Source: an uncultured Trichococcus sp. (GTDB taxonomy: Bacteria; Bacillota; Bacilli; Lactobacillales; Aerococcaceae). Taken from it: DNA of 64,000 bases. Made by a program: the position numbers and the translations under genes. Shown in pieces: positions 35,231-45,878 of the stretch. Each line of letters begins with the position of its first letter. Position 1 is the first letter of the stretch. The notes beneath the pieces were generated by a model. It saw only the letters and a list, made by a program, of their open reading frames with translations. It did no database searches and was not told the origin of the DNA. The stretch is from the NCBI RefSeq assembly GCF_963663645.1, contig NZ_OY760503.1:372001-436000 (forward strand), read 5' to 3'.

Positions 35231-36427
35231 TCACACTTCCTCCGCACTGGTTTCAGCATGCTTCACCAGAAAATGATAGCCGCCACCGAGGATACCGCCC
35301 CCCAGCAGCAGTGCCCCTTCCAGGAAAAAAATTCCCCGTTCTGAAGTCAGCCGGAACAGGCGCTCCACCAGAACGATACCGTAAGGGGAAAAGGCTGCGC
35401 CGATATTGAATCCGACAAGCAGCAGCGATGTGGCGGCATTCGCGTTCCCCGACGCCGAGCTGTTGACTTTGTTGAAGAGATAAGGGATGAAAGTACGGAA
35501 GGAGAAGCCGCAGAATGCAGCAGCCAAACCGGTCACCCATACAGTGTCCGAGAGCCCTATCGTCACCAGAGCCATTCCCATACCGAACAAGGCGAGCGGC
35601 AAAGTATATTTCCCGACAGCCCCAAAAACTTTTCCGAACAAAAAACCGGCCGTCATTGCACCGATGCCAATCAGGGAAAGGATGTAGCTTCCGTTCGTGG
35701 CATCGCCGTAACCGTTCGCCAGCATGAGCGGCGTGACCCGGACCGTGATCGTCATATAGAACATTACCGCCACAACGAGCAGGGTCAGATAGCCGAAAAC
35801 CGCCTTGTCCATCACCTTGCTGCGTGTACTCAAAGGATCCGTTTGCTGTGGCTGACTGGAAACGGCAGCCGGTTCAGCCGGGATATCCGGAACCAAGGCC
35901 GCGAACAGAAGCATCGCCGGCAGAGCCGCCAAGTAGACCCAAAAGGAAGTTTGCCAGTCGATTTTCAGCAGCTGCCCCACAAGGAAGGAAATGGTCATCC
36001 CGCCGATGCCTTCAAAGGCGCTCTGCAGCCCGATCATCGCTGCTCTCTCGGCCCCCTCATAAAAATGCCGGATAAAACTGACCAGGAGCGAATTGAAAAG
36101 TCCGATCCCGAATCCGAAGAGTGCCCTGGAAAGGAAAATGATCCAGAAATGATGCACAAATACCGGAACCAAGCCTGAAACCAGAACCGTGGCCAGCCCG
36201 ACAAGAACAGTCCTCTTATAGCCGACTTTCCTTGCGATGGCATGGCTGAGCAGAACCGAAACGATCAAGAACAGGGAAGGCATCGTTGTCAAAGATTCCA
36301 CCAACGGCAACGGGATTTCCGGAAAATCCCGGGCGATGGCGGGAACATTCACCGCGATGGCTCCACCGGAAACAACAACAAATGAGCTGGACAACAGCGC
36401 AAGCTTCTTGAGTGTCCTCATATCCAT
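35231..36427 (-). CDS. MFS transporter
   Basis: A 398-aa protein with about 12 helices in the major facilitator layout. The loop between helices 2 and 3 reads ARKVGYKRTVLVG, and GFGIGLFNSLLVSFI lies in helix 4. An acidic/glutamine-rich central loop (VSSQPQQTDPLSTRSKVMDK) separates the halves. It resembles drug or solute exporters of lactic acid bacteria. A LysR regulator lies directly upstream in the same direction and may control it. AAGGAAGA precedes the ATG at 36427. Confidence 0.83.
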   Translation of the reverse strand: MDMRTLKKLALLSSSFVVVSGGAIAVNVPAIARDFPEIPLPLVESLTTMPSLFLIVSVLLSHAIARKVGYKRTVLVGLATVLVSGLVPVFVHHFWIIFLSRALFGFGIGLFNSLLVSFIRHFYEGAERAAMIGLQSAFEGIGGMTISFLVGQLLKIDWQTSFWVYLAALPAMLLFAALVPDIPAEPAAVSSQPQQTDPLSTRSKVMDKAVFGYLTLLVVAVMFYMTITVRVTPLMLANGYGDATNGSYILSLIGIGAMTAGFLFGKVFGAVGKYTLPLALFGMGMALVTIGLSDTVWVTGLAAAFCGFSFRTFIPYLFNKVNSSASGNANAATSLLLVGFNIGAAFSPYGIVLVERLFRLTSERGIFFLEGALLLGGGILGGGYHFLVKHAETSAEEV

Positions 36428-36539
36428 ACTGATGATCTTCCTTTCTGAATATCCATGCCTATAATGCATACATCATTTTTCTTAATACCAGTTTAAAACG
36501 CAACCGTAGAAAAAGATAATAGTTTTTTCGCATGATTAA

Positions 36540-37421
36540 TCATGCCCTGAAGGCATTCTTAAGAAGCTCGATGAATTTAGCCACTGCCGGCGGGAAAATC
36601 TGATTCTTTTTCCAGGCGATGACCACGCCTGTCTCCAAGGCAGGCGCCAAGGTCCGGAAGCAGAGCTCGGTTTCCTCACTGACCGGGACAAGTTTTTCCA
36701 GACACAACGCAAACCCGACACCCGCTTCCACCAGGATGGCCGCATTGTAGATCAGATTGTAGCGCCCGATGATATGCAAGGCCCCATAGGCGTCGCCGAA
36801 CCAATTGTCCAGTTCGTTCTGGACCAATGCTCTCCCCGGAATCAGGATCGGATAGGCCAACAGATCCTCAGGTGCAACGGAGCGCTTCTGCGCCAGCGGA
36901 CTGTCCTTCCGCATGATGACACCCCAGCGCTCTTTCTGGGGAATCCGGATGAAATCATATTTATCGACATCGACCGGCTCCGTCAGCAGGCAGATGTCCA
37001 ACAGCCCTTTGTTGACCCGATCCTTGATGTCATCGGCATCGGCACTGTACAATTTGTACGTCACTTGCGGATATTCCGTGCTGAAAGCTTTGATGAAATC
37101 AGCCAAAACGCGCATGGACTGCGTTTCTCCCCCACCGATGACAATTTCGCCGTTCATGAGTGGTCGCTGCTCCTTCAGCTCCAGTTCGGTCCTGCTGGTC
37201 AGATCGAGGATTTCCTCCGCCCGTCTTTTCAGCAGCAACCCTTCGCTGGTCAACGTGATTTTCTTTTTGCCGCGCCGGAACAAAGAAACGCCTAATTCCT
37301 CCTCCAACTGCATCAGTTGGCGCGACAAGGTCGGCTGGGTGATGTGCAACTTTTCAGCGGCACTAGTGATGTTCTCTTCATAAACCACTGTCAAAAAATA
37401 ATTCAGAACCCTTAATTCCAT
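36540..37421 (-). CDS. LysR family transcriptional regulator
   Basis: A 293-aa regulator with an N-terminal winged helix (MELRVLNYFLTVVYEENITSAAEKLHITQPTLSRQLMQLEEELG) and a C-terminal substrate-binding domain. The HTH region matches the group often found beside oxidoreductases and MFS pumps. A ribosome binding site (TGGAGC) precedes the ATG. The downstream MFS gene is the best candidate target. Confidence 0.88.
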   Translation of the reverse strand: MELRVLNYFLTVVYEENITSAAEKLHITQPTLSRQLMQLEEELGVSLFRRGKKKITLTSEGLLLKRRAEEILDLTSRTELELKEQRPLMNGEIVIGGGETQSMRVLADFIKAFSTEYPQVTYKLYSADADDIKDRVNKGLLDICLLTEPVDVDKYDFIRIPQKERWGVIMRKDSPLAQKRSVAPEDLLAYPILIPGRALVQNELDNWFGDAYGALHIIGRYNLIYNAAILVEAGVGFALCLEKLVPVSEETELCFRTLAPALETGVVIAWKKNQIFPPAVAKFIELLKNAFRA

Positions 37422-37620
37422 AATTTACGTGCTCCATTTACTGATCATTTCGCCATTAAAGGCGTTCACAATTCAATGATGACACAAGTAACCCAATCCG
37501 ACAAGTGAGAACAAGTAATGTAGTTTTTAAACAATCGTAGAGGCTGACTACTCCCCACCCAATGCCCTTTTCATACTTTGAAAACGATAGAAATCCGGGT
37601 AAGAAAAGGTACACTTGAGG

Positions 37621-37651
37621 CAAAAAAGAATGGCGCACTAGGCACCATTCT
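37621..37651 (-). terminator. Terminator of the beta-glucoside operon
   Basis: AGAATGG pairs with CCATTCT (37627-37633 with 37645-37651), followed on the minus strand by TTTTTT. Confidence 0.75.
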
Positions 37652-37703
37652 CTTGTTGTTCAACATTATCCTATACATTAAAGCTGACTTTGATGCAAGC
37701 ATT

Positions 37704-39128
<1,425 letters not shown>

Positions 39129-39140
39129 TTAAATCTCTCC

Positions 39141-40997
39141 TTAAACTTTGATTACCAGTACATCCTCCGCTTTGCTGACCTTTCCTTGCGCAATTGTATC
39201 AACAGATGAATATTGTGGAGTGTTTGTTACAACGACTGGAACTTGAGTAGAATACCCAGCTTCTTGAATTTTCTTTATGTCAAAAGTCAGCAATAATTGA
39301 CCTTTAGTCACTTCTTGGCCAACTTCAACCAAGGCATCAAAATATTTCCCTTTCAACTCAACCGTATTTAAGCCTACATGAATCAAAATTTCTGTACCGG
39401 CATCAGATACGAGGCCAACAGCATGTTTGGTAGGAAAAAGCGCAACTACCTTCCCATCAAATGGTGCAAATACTTTACCTTCTGACGGTTCAACTGCAAA
39501 ACCTTTTCCTAACGCTTCCGAAGCAAACGCTTCATCTTCAACTTCACTCAAAGGAATAACAGTTCCTGGAACCGGACTATTCAAACGAGTATCTTCCAAA
39601 ATAACTGCCTTAATTTCTGGAGTTTCGCCAATGACTTCATCTTTTTCAAATTTGAAACTTAAAATATACGTCAGAATTGCAGTGACCACTGCTGAAATGA
39701 TTAAGGCAATGATAATGTTCCAGAAATATTTCATTGTATCGTCACCGATATACAAGAGCACTGCAGGCAATCCGGAAGAACCTGTTGCAAATCGGTGCGT
39801 ATTTGTTAACCCTGCGTATAATCCACCTGATGCCCCACCGATCATGGCAGAAATCAATGGATATTTTTTAGGTAAGTTCACACCATACAAAGCGGGTTCT
39901 GTAATCCCCATATAAGCCGTGATTGAACTTGATGTAGCAAGTTGTTTTATTTTTTTATCTTTTGTTCTGAACGCTACAACTGCAGCCGCAGTCGCCTGAG
40001 CAATATTTGATACTAATGCACCGGGTCCAAAAATACTATCATATCCGAGCTCAGCCATTTGCATTACGCCCAATGGTGCTACACCATTATGCAAACCGAA
40101 CATGACCATAATCGGAAGGAAACCACCGATCAAAACTGCAGGCACCCAGCTTGCATTTACACTCAGGAAAGTAAAGAATGAAGCTAAATAGCCACCAATA
40201 ATACTGCCGATTGGCCCTAAGATTGAAAATGCAAGGGTTCCCATGATAAGGAATGTCAACATTGGTACAAATACAAGTTCCACTGATTTCGGAATAATTT
40301 TTCGTAAATATTTCTCGACATAAGACTGACAGAAAATAACAATTAAGATTGGAATAACTGATCCAGAGTATGAAGCTAGACGGAACGGAATAATCCCAAA
40401 GAAATTCACAGGTTCTCCCGCTGTTACAAGCGCTCCCCAGTTTGGATGCAGCATCATTGCAGCTACTGACGCTGCTAAAATAGGATTACATCTTAATTTT
40501 TGAGCTACCGTAAATGCTAAAATCATCGGCAAGAAGAAGAATACCCCATCTGCGAACAGATTTAACATATAGTATGTTTGAGACTCATTTGTAATGACTT
40601 TAAAAACAACTAAAAGTGCTAAAACTGCTTTAACCATCCCTGCTCCAGATAATGCGGGAATAACCGGTTGGAATGTGCCTGATACGAAATCAATGAAGGC
40701 CGAAACCGGACCCTTTTTTTCTGGAACGCTATCATTTGAAGAGACAATATCAATTTTCTTCTCGACTTCATCAAAAACATCTTTCACATGAGTGCCGATG
40801 ACAACTTGATGTACACCGGCATTACTTAGATACTTAGTAACACCATCTAACGCCTCAAGCTTATCTTTATTCAGCTTTGATTCATCCGCTAATTTGAACC
40901 GTAATCTTGTTTGGCAATGATATGCATCCGTGATATTGTCTTTTCCACCAAGTTGCTCAACAATATCCTGAGCTAATTTTTCATATTTTTTACTCAT
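39141..40997 (-). CDS. bglP: Beta-glucoside PTS permease, EIIBCA
   Basis: A 618-aa three-domain permease. The IIB domain comes first (about 1-80), with the phospho-cysteine in CQTRLRFKL. The IIC membrane domain follows (about 100-450, about ten helices), and the IIA domain comes last (about 470-618), with the active histidine in GTEILIHVGLNTVELKG. It takes up and phosphorylates beta-glucosides such as arbutin, salicin or cellobiose-like sugars. GAAGGAG precedes the ATG at 40997. It is followed by the phospho-beta-glucosidase. Confidence 0.92.
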   Translation of the reverse strand: MSKKYEKLAQDIVEQLGGKDNITDAYHCQTRLRFKLADESKLNKDKLEALDGVTKYLSNAGVHQVVIGTHVKDVFDEVEKKIDIVSSNDSVPEKKGPVSAFIDFVSGTFQPVIPALSGAGMVKAVLALLVVFKVITNESQTYYMLNLFADGVFFFLPMILAFTVAQKLRCNPILAASVAAMMLHPNWGALVTAGEPVNFFGIIPFRLASYSGSVIPILIVIFCQSYVEKYLRKIIPKSVELVFVPMLTFLIMGTLAFSILGPIGSIIGGYLASFFTFLSVNASWVPAVLIGGFLPIMVMFGLHNGVAPLGVMQMAELGYDSIFGPGALVSNIAQATAAAVVAFRTKDKKIKQLATSSSITAYMGITEPALYGVNLPKKYPLISAMIGGASGGLYAGLTNTHRFATGSSGLPAVLLYIGDDTMKYFWNIIIALIISAVVTAILTYILSFKFEKDEVIGETPEIKAVILEDTRLNSPVPGTVIPLSEVEDEAFASEALGKGFAVEPSEGKVFAPFDGKVVALFPTKHAVGLVSDAGTEILIHVGLNTVELKGKYFDALVEVGQEVTKGQLLLTFDIKKIQEAGYSTQVPVVVTNTPQYSSVDTIAQGKVSKAEDVLVIKV

Positions 40998-41073
40998 ACA
41001 AGTCACTCCTTCATTCATTTAAAAAGTAAGTTCTATGTTGTCACTGGTAAGACATTAGATTTCTTCTGAATAG

Positions 41074-41102
41074 AATGTAACACTTCGGGATAGCGTTTCC
41101 AA
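41074..41102 (-). promoter_or_regulatory. bgl promoter with overlapping cre-like box
   Basis: On the minus strand TTGGAA (41102-41097), a 17-bp spacer and TACATT (41079-41074) lie upstream of bglP. A cre-like TGGAAACGCTATCC (41101-41088, 12 of 14 to consensus) covers the -35, predicting CcpA repression. Confidence 0.6.
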
Positions 41103-41248
41103 TGCTTATTCGGCAAGTCGAAATCTGTTTCATATTTTTCTTCTATATAGAGTTTTTTCGTAAAATTTGTTTCACTTTCAACAAATTAAACCGGCTATTT
41201 TTTTTGAATCCAGCCGCAAGAGAACCATTAGTTTAAAAAATATAGTAA

Positions 41249-41283
41249 AAAAAAACAAAACGATTAACCCGTTTTGTTTTTTT
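41249..41283 (-). terminator. Terminator of the RpiR gene
   Basis: ACAAAACG/CGTTTTGT pairs between A and T runs just after the stop codon, separating it from the bgl promoter. Confidence 0.78.
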
Positions 41284-41286
41284 GAT

Positions 41287-42177
41287 TTAAAATTCCTCAG
41301 AAATATCTTTGAATGTAGTCTTTCTGTGTGTTTCCAAAGTCCGTGAATTTTGAATTTTCATTTCCATGTTGTTATCGTAATCTAAAGAAAAAATTTTTGC
41401 ATATAAGACATTCAATATGAATAGGATTGATTCTTCTGTAGCAAAATTAGAAATCTTAGAATATAGTTTTTCTCTGCTTGAAATATTCAAAACGATTGTG
41501 GAATAGTCCCTAAGATAATTTTCTCCGCCGCTAGTGACACTTATGATGGGGACACGGTTCTTTAAAAGCCACTTAACATTTTGCATCGGATAAGTATCCG
41601 CATTATTGCCAGAATAAGAGATGATCACTGCACAATCTTCACTGGACAACGTGTTAGAAATAAGTCCTGATTCATCGCTATCTGCCATAAAAGCCTTTTT
41701 ATGAATGGCATTTAAATTTCGCTTGAACAATTCGCCAAAATACGAATTGGGACTTCTTCCGTAAATAATAATAGTTTTTGCTTGGCCAATAATTTTAGCA
41801 GCTCTGCTTAAATCATCTGTTGACATTAAAGAACTTGTTTCTTTAATTGTTTGAATCCTTAAATTTGCTAGATTTTCAATAATTTCCAATGTATCTGCTG
41901 AACGAGAGAACGGAATATTAGAATCTACTTCAAATGTATTTTCTTCAAAATGAGCCACTTCATGAGTAAAAGCATACATAAATTCAGTCCATCCAGAATA
42001 GTCGAAATATTTAGCGAATCGTACTAAAGTAGCTTTGGAAGTATACGTAAATTTTGCAATTTCATCCATTGAGTATTTAGGTAACTGTTCTCGATTAGCC
42101 AACAAAAATTCGCCAATTGTTCTTCTTGCATCATTCTGCTTAAATACAGCTTCTTCAATTCTTTGAAAAAGATACAC
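41287..42177 (-). CDS. RpiR/MurR family transcriptional regulator
   Basis: A 296-aa regulator with an N-terminal RpiR helix-turn-helix (about 15-75, LPKYSMDEIAKFTYTSKATLVRFAKYFDYSGW) and a C-terminal SIS sugar-phosphate-binding domain (about 110-245, IIIYGRSPNSYFGELFKRNL, VIISYSGNNADTYP). It probably senses a phosphorylated sugar and controls the adjacent bgl operon. The GTG at 42177 is favoured by AAGGAG spacing; a GTG at 42186 is possible. The gene is the most AT-rich of the locus. Confidence 0.85.
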   Translation of the reverse strand: MYLFQRIEEAVFKQNDARRTIGEFLLANREQLPKYSMDEIAKFTYTSKATLVRFAKYFDYSGWTEFMYAFTHEVAHFEENTFEVDSNIPFSRSADTLEIIENLANLRIQTIKETSSLMSTDDLSRAAKIIGQAKTIIIYGRSPNSYFGELFKRNLNAIHKKAFMADSDESGLISNTLSSEDCAVIISYSGNNADTYPMQNVKWLLKNRVPIISVTSGGENYLRDYSTIVLNISSREKLYSKISNFATEESILFILNVLYAKIFSLDYDNNMEMKIQNSRTLETHRKTTFKDISEEF

Positions 42178-42279
42178 TATTTCCACACTCCTTAAAATGG
42201 CTGGTTACTTTTTCATTATAAATGATTTTCTTAACAAAAAAGGTGCAAAATCGCATTTTTCTAGCGATTTTAGATCGTT

Positions 42280-43458
42280 TTATTTACCGGGAATTTCTTC
42301 TCTGTACAATCCCACACCTTCGGCGAAGCGTTGGATACCGTCCTCCAGAAGAGCCTTCGGGCAGGCGTAATTCCAGCGGACAAAGCGCGAGCCGTTTCCG
42401 CCGAAGATATCCCCTGCGGAAAGATACAGTCCGGTTTTCTCCCTGATGAACGCGCACAGCTCCTTCGTGTCCTCCGTTATCGCTGAGCAATCGATCCAAG
42501 CCAGATAGGTTGCCTCAGCCTCGATCACATGGACTTCGGGCACAAGTTGCTTCAAAGAACCAACCAGAAATTTCCGGTTCAGTTCCAGATATTCCCGCAG
42601 TTCTTCCAACCATTCCTCCCCTTCGTCGAAAGCCGCTTCAGCCGCTTGGATTGCGAAAGTATTCGGTTCCGCCACCTCGTCCGTATTGATTCCTCTGTCC
42701 ACCAGTTTTCTGATTTCAGGATTCGGGACAACGATTGCAGCTGTCTGCAGCCCGGCGATATTGAAAGCTTTTGTCGGCGCAATGCACGTGATCGTCCGGT
42801 CAGCAATCTCCTCGGAAAGGGAGGCAAACGGGATGTACGCGTGGCCGATATGCGTCAGATCACAATGGATCTCGTCGCTTACGACCAGCACATCATGTTT
42901 GATGCATAGTTCGGCAATCCGTTCCAGAGTCGGCCGATCCCAGACTTTTCCGATTGGATTATGAGGGTTGCAGAAGATGAACAGCGAAGTCGTTTCGCGG
43001 GCGAGTTTTTCTTCCAAGTCCGCATAATCGATGGCGTAGCTTCCGTCTTCATAGCGCAATTCGCTCGCCAATACTTTCCGGCCGTTGTTCAGGATGGAAT
43101 TGTAAAAGATGTTGTAGACCGGCGAAAGGACGACAATATCATCGCCTATTTCCGTCATTTTCCGAACGATCGAAGAGATGGCCGGAACGACACCCGTGCA
43201 ATAGAGGATCCACTCCTTTTCCATCGCGAACTGGTGCCGCCTCTGCCACCAACGGCTGATGCTTTCCCGAAAACTGTCAGGGACGGTATTGTAGCCGAAA
43301 GCGCCTTGCCGAATCCGCTTTTCGATGGCGTCGACAACAGCAGGCGCCGTTCCGAAGTCCATGTCCGCCACCCACATCGGCAGCTCGTCCGCTTTGACTT
43401 CCCACTTGTAAGAGTTGGTGTTCCGTCTGTCGATGATCTGGTCAAAATCGAATGGCAT
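42280..43458 (-). CDS. MalY/PatB-type PLP-dependent C-S lyase
   Basis: A 392-aa enzyme of the aminotransferase class I/II fold. It opens MPFDFDQIIDRRNTNSYKW and has the MalY/PatB signature MWVADMDF. LVVSDEIHCDL holds the cofactor Asp, and the PLP lysine is in CIAPTKAFNIAGLQ. Such proteins cleave cystathionine or cysteine conjugates. GGAGG precedes the ATG at 43458, which lies inside the end of the DUF3737 gene (17-nt overlap), so they are translationally coupled. Confidence 0.9.
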   Translation of the reverse strand: MPFDFDQIIDRRNTNSYKWEVKADELPMWVADMDFGTAPAVVDAIEKRIRQGAFGYNTVPDSFRESISRWWQRRHQFAMEKEWILYCTGVVPAISSIVRKMTEIGDDIVVLSPVYNIFYNSILNNGRKVLASELRYEDGSYAIDYADLEEKLARETTSLFIFCNPHNPIGKVWDRPTLERIAELCIKHDVLVVSDEIHCDLTHIGHAYIPFASLSEEIADRTITCIAPTKAFNIAGLQTAAIVVPNPEIRKLVDRGINTDEVAEPNTFAIQAAEAAFDEGEEWLEELREYLELNRKFLVGSLKQLVPEVHVIEAEATYLAWIDCSAITEDTKELCAFIREKTGLYLSAGDIFGGNGSRFVRWNYACPKALLEDGIQRFAEGVGLYREEIPGK

Positions 43459-44308
43459 ATTCCTGTTCCTCCGCAAGCTGGTATTTGGTGTTCTCGGCAG
43501 CGATTTCCGGGTCATCCAGGATCAGTTCTCCGATTCCGGCAGTGGTTATCGTGCCACTGATCGGATTCTTGACGCTGTCGATGCGGCTGTTCGCTTGAAC
43601 ATCGACCGTCGAATATTCGAACGCCAGATCCGTGTTGATGATTGTACAATTCTCCATCTTCACGTTTTCCATGTAGCACATGCCCTGGTTGCTCTCGATG
43701 ATGCAATCGATGAAGGTGATATTCTTGGAATTCCAACCCAAATATTCGCCGATGATCGTCGAATCCCTGACGACCACATTCTCGCAATTCCAGAAAGCGT
43801 CTTTTGAAAGCAACTTGGCATGCGAAATTTCGATATTCTTCGCCCCGTCAAAGGCATAGTTCCCCGACAGCGTAAAGTGCTCGATATGGATATTTTCGCT
43901 GTTCATCGCAAAATAATCGCCCGCTGCGTTGACGTGTTTCAGCGTGATGTCGTTGCAGTTCCACAACGTTTCTTGCGCATTTGGCATTTCCACTCGTTCC
44001 AGCGTGATATCAGTTGCTCTTCGGAATGTCTTGGGCGCTTGGATCATGCTGTCGGCGATGGTGATGCCATTGGTATACCAAATGCCGGAACGCGCTGTTT
44101 CCACTAAAGTGATGTTGTTTGCCTGGATGTTCCGCGCATACCACAAAGGATATTTCCAACGGAAGATCGTGTTGTCGAGTGCGATGTTGCTGCTTTCCTT
44201 CAAAGGGGACTCCCCGTCCGCAAAGACAGAATGGCTGATCTGCAGGTCTTTTCCTTTGAATAGAGCCCTTTCCCCGGTGAATAGCTGTTGATTAAGATGT
44301 TCCATCAT
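43442..44308 (-). CDS. DUF3737 family beta-helix protein
   Basis: A 288-aa protein with many short hydrophobic-turn repeats, for example NIQANNITLVETARSGIWY, CNDITLKHVNAAG and SENIHIEHFTLSGNYAFDGAKN, spaced about 20 residues apart as in right-handed parallel beta-helices. It matches DUF3737; the function is unknown. No signal peptide is seen. AGAGGGG lies before the two adjacent ATG codons (44308/44305). It overlaps malY and is driven by a MerR-type promoter. Confidence 0.85.
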   Translation of the reverse strand: MMEHLNQQLFTGERALFKGKDLQISHSVFADGESPLKESSNIALDNTIFRWKYPLWYARNIQANNITLVETARSGIWYTNGITIADSMIQAPKTFRRATDITLERVEMPNAQETLWNCNDITLKHVNAAGDYFAMNSENIHIEHFTLSGNYAFDGAKNIEISHAKLLSKDAFWNCENVVVRDSTIIGEYLGWNSKNITFIDCIIESNQGMCYMENVKMENCTIINTDLAFEYSTVDVQANSRIDSVKNPISGTITTAGIGELILDDPEIAAENTKYQLAEEQEYAIRF

Positions 44309-44335
44309 TCATTACCCCTCTCTAATACATACAGA

Positions 44336-44368
44336 GCGTACACCTTAACCTTGACATTAAGTCAAGGG
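44336..44368 (-). promoter_or_regulatory. MerR-type promoter and operator of DUF3737-malY
   Basis: On the minus strand TTGACT (44366-44361), a 19-bp spacer and TACGCT (44341-44336). The 19-bp palindrome CCTTGAC-5 nt-GTCAAGG (44350-44368) overlaps the -35. Long spacers with a central operator are the hallmark of MerR activation. Confidence 0.65.
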
Positions 44369-44370
44369 AT

Positions 44371-44399
44371 AAAAAAAACCCACCAATTTGGCGGGTTTA
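44371..44399 (-). terminator. Terminator of the MerR gene
   Basis: AAACCC-CC and GG-GGGTTT pair around a short loop with a T-run on the minus strand, separating the MerR gene from the DUF3737 promoter. Confidence 0.78.
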
Positions 44400-44810
44400 T
44401 TTCGTACTTTTTTCTTTTTCTGCTTGTGGGTTGGAGATCATACTATCTTCGTTGCCTTTAAGGCGCTCCTCGTAGAAATCGATTTTATTTTCGATTACTT
44501 CAAGATTGTGCATCAAGGCTTGGATATCTTTTTCCAACAACCGCCGGCGCTTCTCCAAGAGTTCCATCCGCTCCAGCATCGTCGCATCCCCTTCGGCACG
44601 CCAAATGGTGTACTGCTTCAGTTCCGCCATCGACATGCCGGTGCCTTTCAGATGCAGAAGAAAAGTCACCCATTTCAAATCCTGATCGGTATAGACGCGC
44701 AGGTTGTTCTCATCGCGATCCGGTTTCAACAGCCCTTCATTTTCATAATAGCGCAGCGTCGACACAGGTAGGCCGATCATTTTCGAAAATTCTCCGATTG
44801 AGTAGGACAT
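44397..44810 (-). CDS. MerR family transcriptional regulator
   Basis: A 137-aa regulator with the N-terminal MerR helix-turn-helix (MSYSIGEFSKMIGLPVSTLRYYENEGLLKP, then RVYTDQDLKWVTFLLHLKGTGMSMAELKQY) and a dimerising coiled coil (about 80-125). No metal-binding cysteines are present, so it belongs to the aldehyde/thiol-stress or small-ligand branch (AdhR/NmlR-like). GGAGGAG precedes the ATG. MerR-type promoters stand upstream of the DUF3737 gene and of the decarboxylase gene at 46988. Confidence 0.9.
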   Translation of the reverse strand: MSYSIGEFSKMIGLPVSTLRYYENEGLLKPDRDENNLRVYTDQDLKWVTFLLHLKGTGMSMAELKQYTIWRAEGDATMLERMELLEKRRRLLEKDIQALMHNLEVIENKIDFYEERLKGNEDSMISNPQAEKEKSTK

Positions 44811-44846
44811 AGACTATCTCCTCCTTTTGTTACGGATACTATATCA

Positions 44847-45722
44847 CTATTTCTTAGTGAAAGGAAAAAGCATCGGGACTCTTTTGGTGTATTCTTCCCA
44901 TCCATCGTATTTCTCCATATTTTTCTCCAGTAATGGCGTCGATATTTTGATTAATACGGTACTCATTAAAATAGGCGAGATGATTAATAACAGATAATAA
45001 TAAGGGTTGATGGAATCCGTAAAGAACAACGTAATACCACTCGCATACAATCCGATCCAAATCAGGATTTCACCGAAATAGTTTGGATGACGTGTGATTG
45101 ACCATAATCCTGATTGCAGAAGTGTGCGTGTTTTTTTATTGATGTGTCGTCTTAGTTGTTCATCACCGACTACTTCAAAGAACAATCCTGCTAGCGCAAT
45201 GAATAATGCAGCATAAACGAAATAGCGGTGAGCTGAATCAAAACTGAATTCGTTGTATTTGATTACCACATAGCTTGCAGATCCAACGATAAAATTGATG
45301 ATCCCCTGAACCACAAACACTCTAAAAAAGGCGGTGATGACTACTTTATCGCCCCATTCTTTACGCCACTGTGCGTACCTGAAATCTTCGGGTTTCCCAT
45401 AATTTCTTTTTAATAAACGCAAGGATAACCTAAGGCCCCACACACTAATGAATCCAACGATAGCATACGATAGAACTGTGGGATTTTCAGTCACAAGCAG
45501 TGTAAGCCAGCTCCCCACAACAAACCCCATCCCCCAACCAATATCGACAATTGAATTGTTTTTGATTACTGTTGCGATAATAAAGATGATCGTAAAGTAA
45601 GCAAAGGTAAAAATTAATGGGACAAGCAGTCCGTCCAAACCTGTATTCGTGAATCCTTGTGTCGCTATTGCTAACGTTGCTATAAATAATAGCGTATAAA
45701 TTACAATCCTTTTCTTATCCAT
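44847..45722 (-). CDS. DUF1295 family membrane protein (steroid-reductase-like)
   Basis: A 291-aa protein with about seven helices. The C-terminal block LLQSGLWSITRHPNYFGEILIWIGLYASG is the hallmark of DUF1295 and isoprenylcysteine methyltransferase/steroid reductase folds, and DIGWGMGFVVGSWL lies in helix 3. The activity in bacteria is unknown; a NADPH-dependent reductase of lipid-like substrates is the family guess. AAAGAGG precedes the ATG. Composition is AT-rich compared with the MerR and DUF3737 genes. Confidence 0.87.
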   Translation of the reverse strand: MDKKRIVIYTLLFIATLAIATQGFTNTGLDGLLVPLIFTFAYFTIIFIIATVIKNNSIVDIGWGMGFVVGSWLTLLVTENPTVLSYAIVGFISVWGLRLSLRLLKRNYGKPEDFRYAQWRKEWGDKVVITAFFRVFVVQGIINFIVGSASYVVIKYNEFSFDSAHRYFVYAALFIALAGLFFEVVGDEQLRRHINKKTRTLLQSGLWSITRHPNYFGEILIWIGLYASGITLFFTDSINPYYYLLLIISPILMSTVLIKISTPLLEKNMEKYDGWEEYTKRVPMLFPFTKK

Positions 45723-45878
45723 AGGCCACCTCTTTCAAATTTCTAAACATCCTACCCTATCAAAAAAACAAAACAATTCAGCCATCTCTATCACTAATAT
45801 AGAATACTCTCATTGTACACTAATATATAACAAGCAATCGAATAGAAGCTCTCACTGAAGCCGGAATTTTCTAGCCTT

